Part shown: positions 14,009 to 15,974 of the stretch, piece by piece | Layout of the letters: the number at the start of each line of letters is the position of its first letter | How positions within the stretch are numbered: the stretch's first letter is position 1 | DNA from: an uncultured Saprospiraceae bacterium | GTDB lineage: Bacteria > Bacteroidota > Bacteroidia > Chitinophagales > Saprospiraceae | Assembly: GCA_934699305.1 (NCBI GenBank) | Contig: CAKUWM010000031.1 | Span: 1-15,974 of the forward strand | Reading direction: 5' to 3' | DNA: 15,974 nt | Notes under the pieces: generated by a model | What the model saw: only the letters and a program-made list of their open reading frames with translations | The model's database searches: none | Told to the model about the DNA's origin: nothing | Position numbers and translations under genes: made by a program

Positions 14009-14638
14009 TTATTTTCCCAGGTCATAAACTTCTTTGATATGTTCCATTTCTTTTTCCATATCAATTTTTAAGTCAATCAATTTGCCGGATTTTATATTCA
14101 TAACCCATCCGTGAATGTGCATTTCTCCATTGTTATAGGCTTCTTGTACAGAGGCTATTTTAATAAGATTGATACATTGTTCTAGTACGTTTAGCTCCAC
14201 CAATCTGTCGTACCGTTTATCGGGATCTGTAATTGCATTAAGTTCTTTGTCATGCAGACGATATACGTCCCTAATGATACGTAGCCATGGATTGAGCAGC
14301 CCCAGGTCTTTTGCCTGCATCGCAGCTTTGACGCCACCGCATTGATAGTGACCACACACTACAATGTGTTTGACGTGAAGATGCTTGACTGCAAAGTCCA
14401 CTACAGATTGAGTATTGAGGTCTATATTGCCTACAATATTGGAAATATTGCGGTGTACGAAAACTTCGCCCGGCTTCAGACCCATGATTTCTTCTGCACT
14501 TACTCTACTGTCGGAGCATCCAATGTATAGGAGTTGTGGTTCCTGCCCGGAAGAAAGCTTGTTAAAATAGTTGGCATCAGTGGCCAACCTTTCGTTGATC
14601 CAACGTTCATTATTTTTAAAAATATAATCTATATTCAT
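14009..14638 (-). CDS. Beta-class carbonic anhydrase
   Basis: Cytoplasmic zinc enzyme interconverting CO2 and bicarbonate, 209 residues, typical beta-class length. Zinc ligands Cys41 (CSDSR), His97 and Cys100 (GHYQCGG) and the Asp43-Arg45 dyad are all present. RNISNIV and the C-terminal MHIHGWVMNIKSGKL are also as in the family. The ATG at 14638 gives MNIDYIFKNNERW, the usual N-terminus. It is transcribed alone: an exact promoter lies at 14821-14851, about 180 bases upstream, and a strong terminator lies at 13731-13769. The mRNA would therefore have unusually long untranslated ends for such a short gene. Confidence 0.96.
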   Translation of the reverse strand: MNIDYIFKNNERWINERLATDANYFNKLSSGQEPQLLYIGCSDSRVSAEEIMGLKPGEVFVHRNISNIVGNIDLNTQSVVDFAVKHLHVKHIVVCGHYQCGGVKAAMQAKDLGLLNPWLRIIRDVYRLHDKELNAITDPDKRYDRLVELNVLEQCINLIKIASVQEAYNNGEMHIHGWVMNIKSGKLIDLKIDMEKEMEHIKEVYDLGK

Positions 14639-14996
14639 GTGATATTTAATTTATTCCATTTAAGGTAGGTTGTGAGTTCGATATATATGTAATTTGTAGA
14701 ATTTAATCGTTTTAAGAAAAATCATGGCTTGAATCAAAACAAACAACCGTCTTTCGCTCTAGACTTCAATACATAATCAAAATGCTGTAAAAATAAGAAA
14801 TGGAAGCCAAGTTCTTCAGGCAAATGTACAAAGTTGCCCAATATCGGCAAATAATAATTCTATGTGTAAGCCTTTAAGTTGTGAAATATGCTATATGGCC
14901 AATGGTCTATAGAAAGGGAAGATGACAATAAAGAAATTGGGGTAAAAATCGAATAACAGGAATTTCTTAACCCGATGTTGAAGAGATTAAATAAAA
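14639..14996. other. Leader and promoter region of carbonic anhydrase
   Basis: No gene is supported. It carries the promoter at 14821-14851 and about 175 bases of probable mRNA leader down to the carbonic anhydrase ATG. A minus-strand frame of 21 codons (14660-14725) lies in the leader but has no visible ribosome-binding site. Confidence 0.6.
14821..14851 (-). promoter_or_regulatory. Bacteroidota-type promoter, probably of carbonic anhydrase
   Basis: On the minus strand: TTTG (14848-14851), 19 spacer bases, TACATTTG (14821-14828), an exact match to TTTG-N19-TAnnTTTG. An inverted repeat TTGCC (14834-14838) / GGCAA (14846-14850) sits in the spacer and touches the -33 box, which could be an operator. 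Confidence 0.65.
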
Positions 14997-15034
14997 AATC
15001 TCCGAACGCTGACTTTTCGCCGCATCCGGAGATT
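14991..15034 (-). terminator. Intrinsic terminator of the CarboxypepD_reg-like gene
   Basis: AATCTCCG (14997-15004) pairs perfectly with CGGAGATT (15027-15034). Reading the minus strand, the stem is followed by a T-rich run (complement of 14993-14998), 30 bases after the stop codon of the gene ending at 15064. Confidence 0.75.
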
Positions 15035-15063
15035 GTAATATCCTGAGATATTATTTCGTAAAT

Positions 15064-15480
15064 TTATGAAGCCGAGTTGTATTGGCTGTCAGAAATGACT
15101 GCTTGAGTTGACTTCACAGGATAGACAGTTATTGGTTTGACTTCAATTCGGTCATCGATTTTGCTGATGTGAATCGGACCATAAACTTTTTGTGTCTGGT
15201 CTAATTGTTGAACAGCAATGTAGTAATCGCCCGGCTGAATTTCATTAAAAGAATATTCACCCCAGGTGTCGGGCATTTCAGAGGCAACCAAGGAAAGGTC
15301 GTCCATCTCCAGAATGTTTATAACAACATCTTGTACGGGTGTTTTATCATTGAGCAACACTTTTCCGGATAATTGATCCTGATTTGCGTTACCTATCAAA
15401 GAAACACCACTTAAAAATACCATTAAAAATGAGAATGCGAAGAGAATGTAAAAGCTTACATTGGATTTTGTATTATTCAT
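15064..15480 (-). CDS. Small exported CarboxypepD_reg-like protein
   Basis: Protein of 138 residues. A hydrophobic segment at about 9-30 is a signal peptide or membrane anchor; no lipobox Cys is present. Residues about 37-100 fit a CarboxypepD_reg-like beta-sandwich: LSGKVLLNDKTPVQDVVINI, then WGEYSFNEIQPGDYYIAV, the usual 'G(x)YxFxxLxPGxYxI' pattern. Such domains are common in Bacteroidota surface and TonB-linked proteins, but here the domain stands alone with only a short Ser/Gln-rich tail. Function is unknown; extracytoplasmic location is inferred. It has its own -7 element upstream and a clear terminator downstream, so it is probably monocistronic. Confidence 0.75.
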   Translation of the reverse strand: MNNTKSNVSFYILFAFSFLMVFLSGVSLIGNANQDQLSGKVLLNDKTPVQDVVINILEMDDLSLVASEMPDTWGEYSFNEIQPGDYYIAVQQLDQTQKVYGPIHISKIDDRIEVKPITVYPVKSTQAVISDSQYNSAS

Positions 15481-15974
15481 AGCAAATTATATTTTGTCAG
15501 TGATTAAATTTTGTTCTGCAAAGTTAACGTAATTTTACACTAAGTAGTTTATTTTATCGACAAATATTTCTTAAAAAATTTATAGAAATATGTAAATCAA
15601 ATAGATAGACATAAATAATATAATTTGGAAAATGATTTTTTTCGACGAAACTTGGTCAATAATTTGTGTTTTTCTGTTTAGTAATAAAGATTTAAGGCTT
15701 TTTTAAACGTTTTTTGCTATTTGAGCGATATTTCAATGATATATATTGATTATCAAACTATAATAATATACATTATATTGTAATTTAATAGAAGTATGAC
15801 GTATATAATTTGATTGTATCCAAGAGGGATATTGTAATATTTGTGCAATAATTTAGTTTATCGAAATAATATTTTGTATTGCTGGGATTGTGTATTTATT
15901 CAATTTATTTATTGAATCATCCGATGGATTGTCAAGATACAGTAGGCTTAGAATCAAAGTGTTGACTTAATGAT
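15481..15974. other. AT-rich intergenic region to the window edge
   Basis: Nearly 500 very AT-rich bases with no credible coding frame on either strand. Apart from the -7 element at 15519-15526, only short AT-rich inverted repeats are visible (for example ATTCAA...TTGAAT near 15900). It may include the control region of a gene beyond the window. Confidence 0.5.
15519..15526 (-). promoter_or_regulatory. Candidate -7 element of the CarboxypepD_reg-like gene
   Basis: TAACTTTG on the minus strand fits TAnnTTTG exactly and would give a leader of about 30 bases before the ATG at 15478-15480. No TTTG is seen 19-21 bases further upstream. Confidence 0.45.

Noticed and set aside
14660..14725. 21-codon frame in the carbonic anhydrase leader
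   Set aside because: No ribosome-binding site and no attenuator-like structure or codon bias; kept only as a remark.
15601..15720. Short frame beginning at the ATG near 15630 in the AT-rich end region
   Set aside because: Only about 24 codons of low-complexity sequence without a ribosome-binding site.

Overview
The window looks like chromosomal DNA of a low-GC member of the Bacteroidota. Three things point there. Several genes are preceded by the Bacteroidota-type -7 element TAnnTTTG, twice with an exact TTTG 19 bases upstream. One lipoprotein carries the PTGGPKDTTPP leader typical of the phylum. The regulators are a LytS-type kinase and LytTR pair. A Saprospiria-like relative is a guess only. 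I saw no tRNA, rRNA, CRISPR array, integrase or transposase.

Layout. Bases 2-91 hold the tail of a rhodanese-like gene, followed by an intergenic repeat and a ComF-type phosphoribosyltransferase (412-1104). A minus-strand block follows: long-chain polyprenyl diphosphate synthase (1136-2110), an Ig-like-domain lipoprotein (2215-3837), a patatin-like hydrolase (3880-4800) and a secreted M28 peptidase with a PA insert (4860-6329). The plus strand then carries a two-gene unit, a BadF/GlcNAc-kinase-like sugar kinase and 6-phosphofructokinase (6687-8518). It has the clearest promoter in front and a terminator that folds over the pfk stop codon. An intergenic stretch rich in inverted repeats leads to a luciferase-like flavin oxidoreductase (8928-9965).

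The most unusual part is the overlapping operon 10053-12908: two LytS-type membrane kinases and a LytTR response regulator. The first kinase keeps the ATP-binding N and G boxes, but its phospho-accepting histidine is an aspartate (PDF instead of PHF). The second keeps a textbook LKSQVHPHFLFN histidine box but has lost the N-box asparagine and the glycines of the G box. Together they would make one complete kinase, which suggests an obligate heteromeric sensor in which one subunit phosphorylates the other, then the regulator. This is inferred from motifs, not shown.

The right end carries an unrecognised acidic protein (minus), a beta-carbonic anhydrase (minus) with a promoter about 180 bases upstream and a strong terminator downstream, and a small exported CarboxypepD_reg-like protein (minus) with its own terminator. 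The last ~490 bases are AT-rich with no gene seen. A diverged ~105-base repeat occurs in opposite orientations near the two ends (113-217 and 13548-13653). It is intergenic and contains conserved palindromes.
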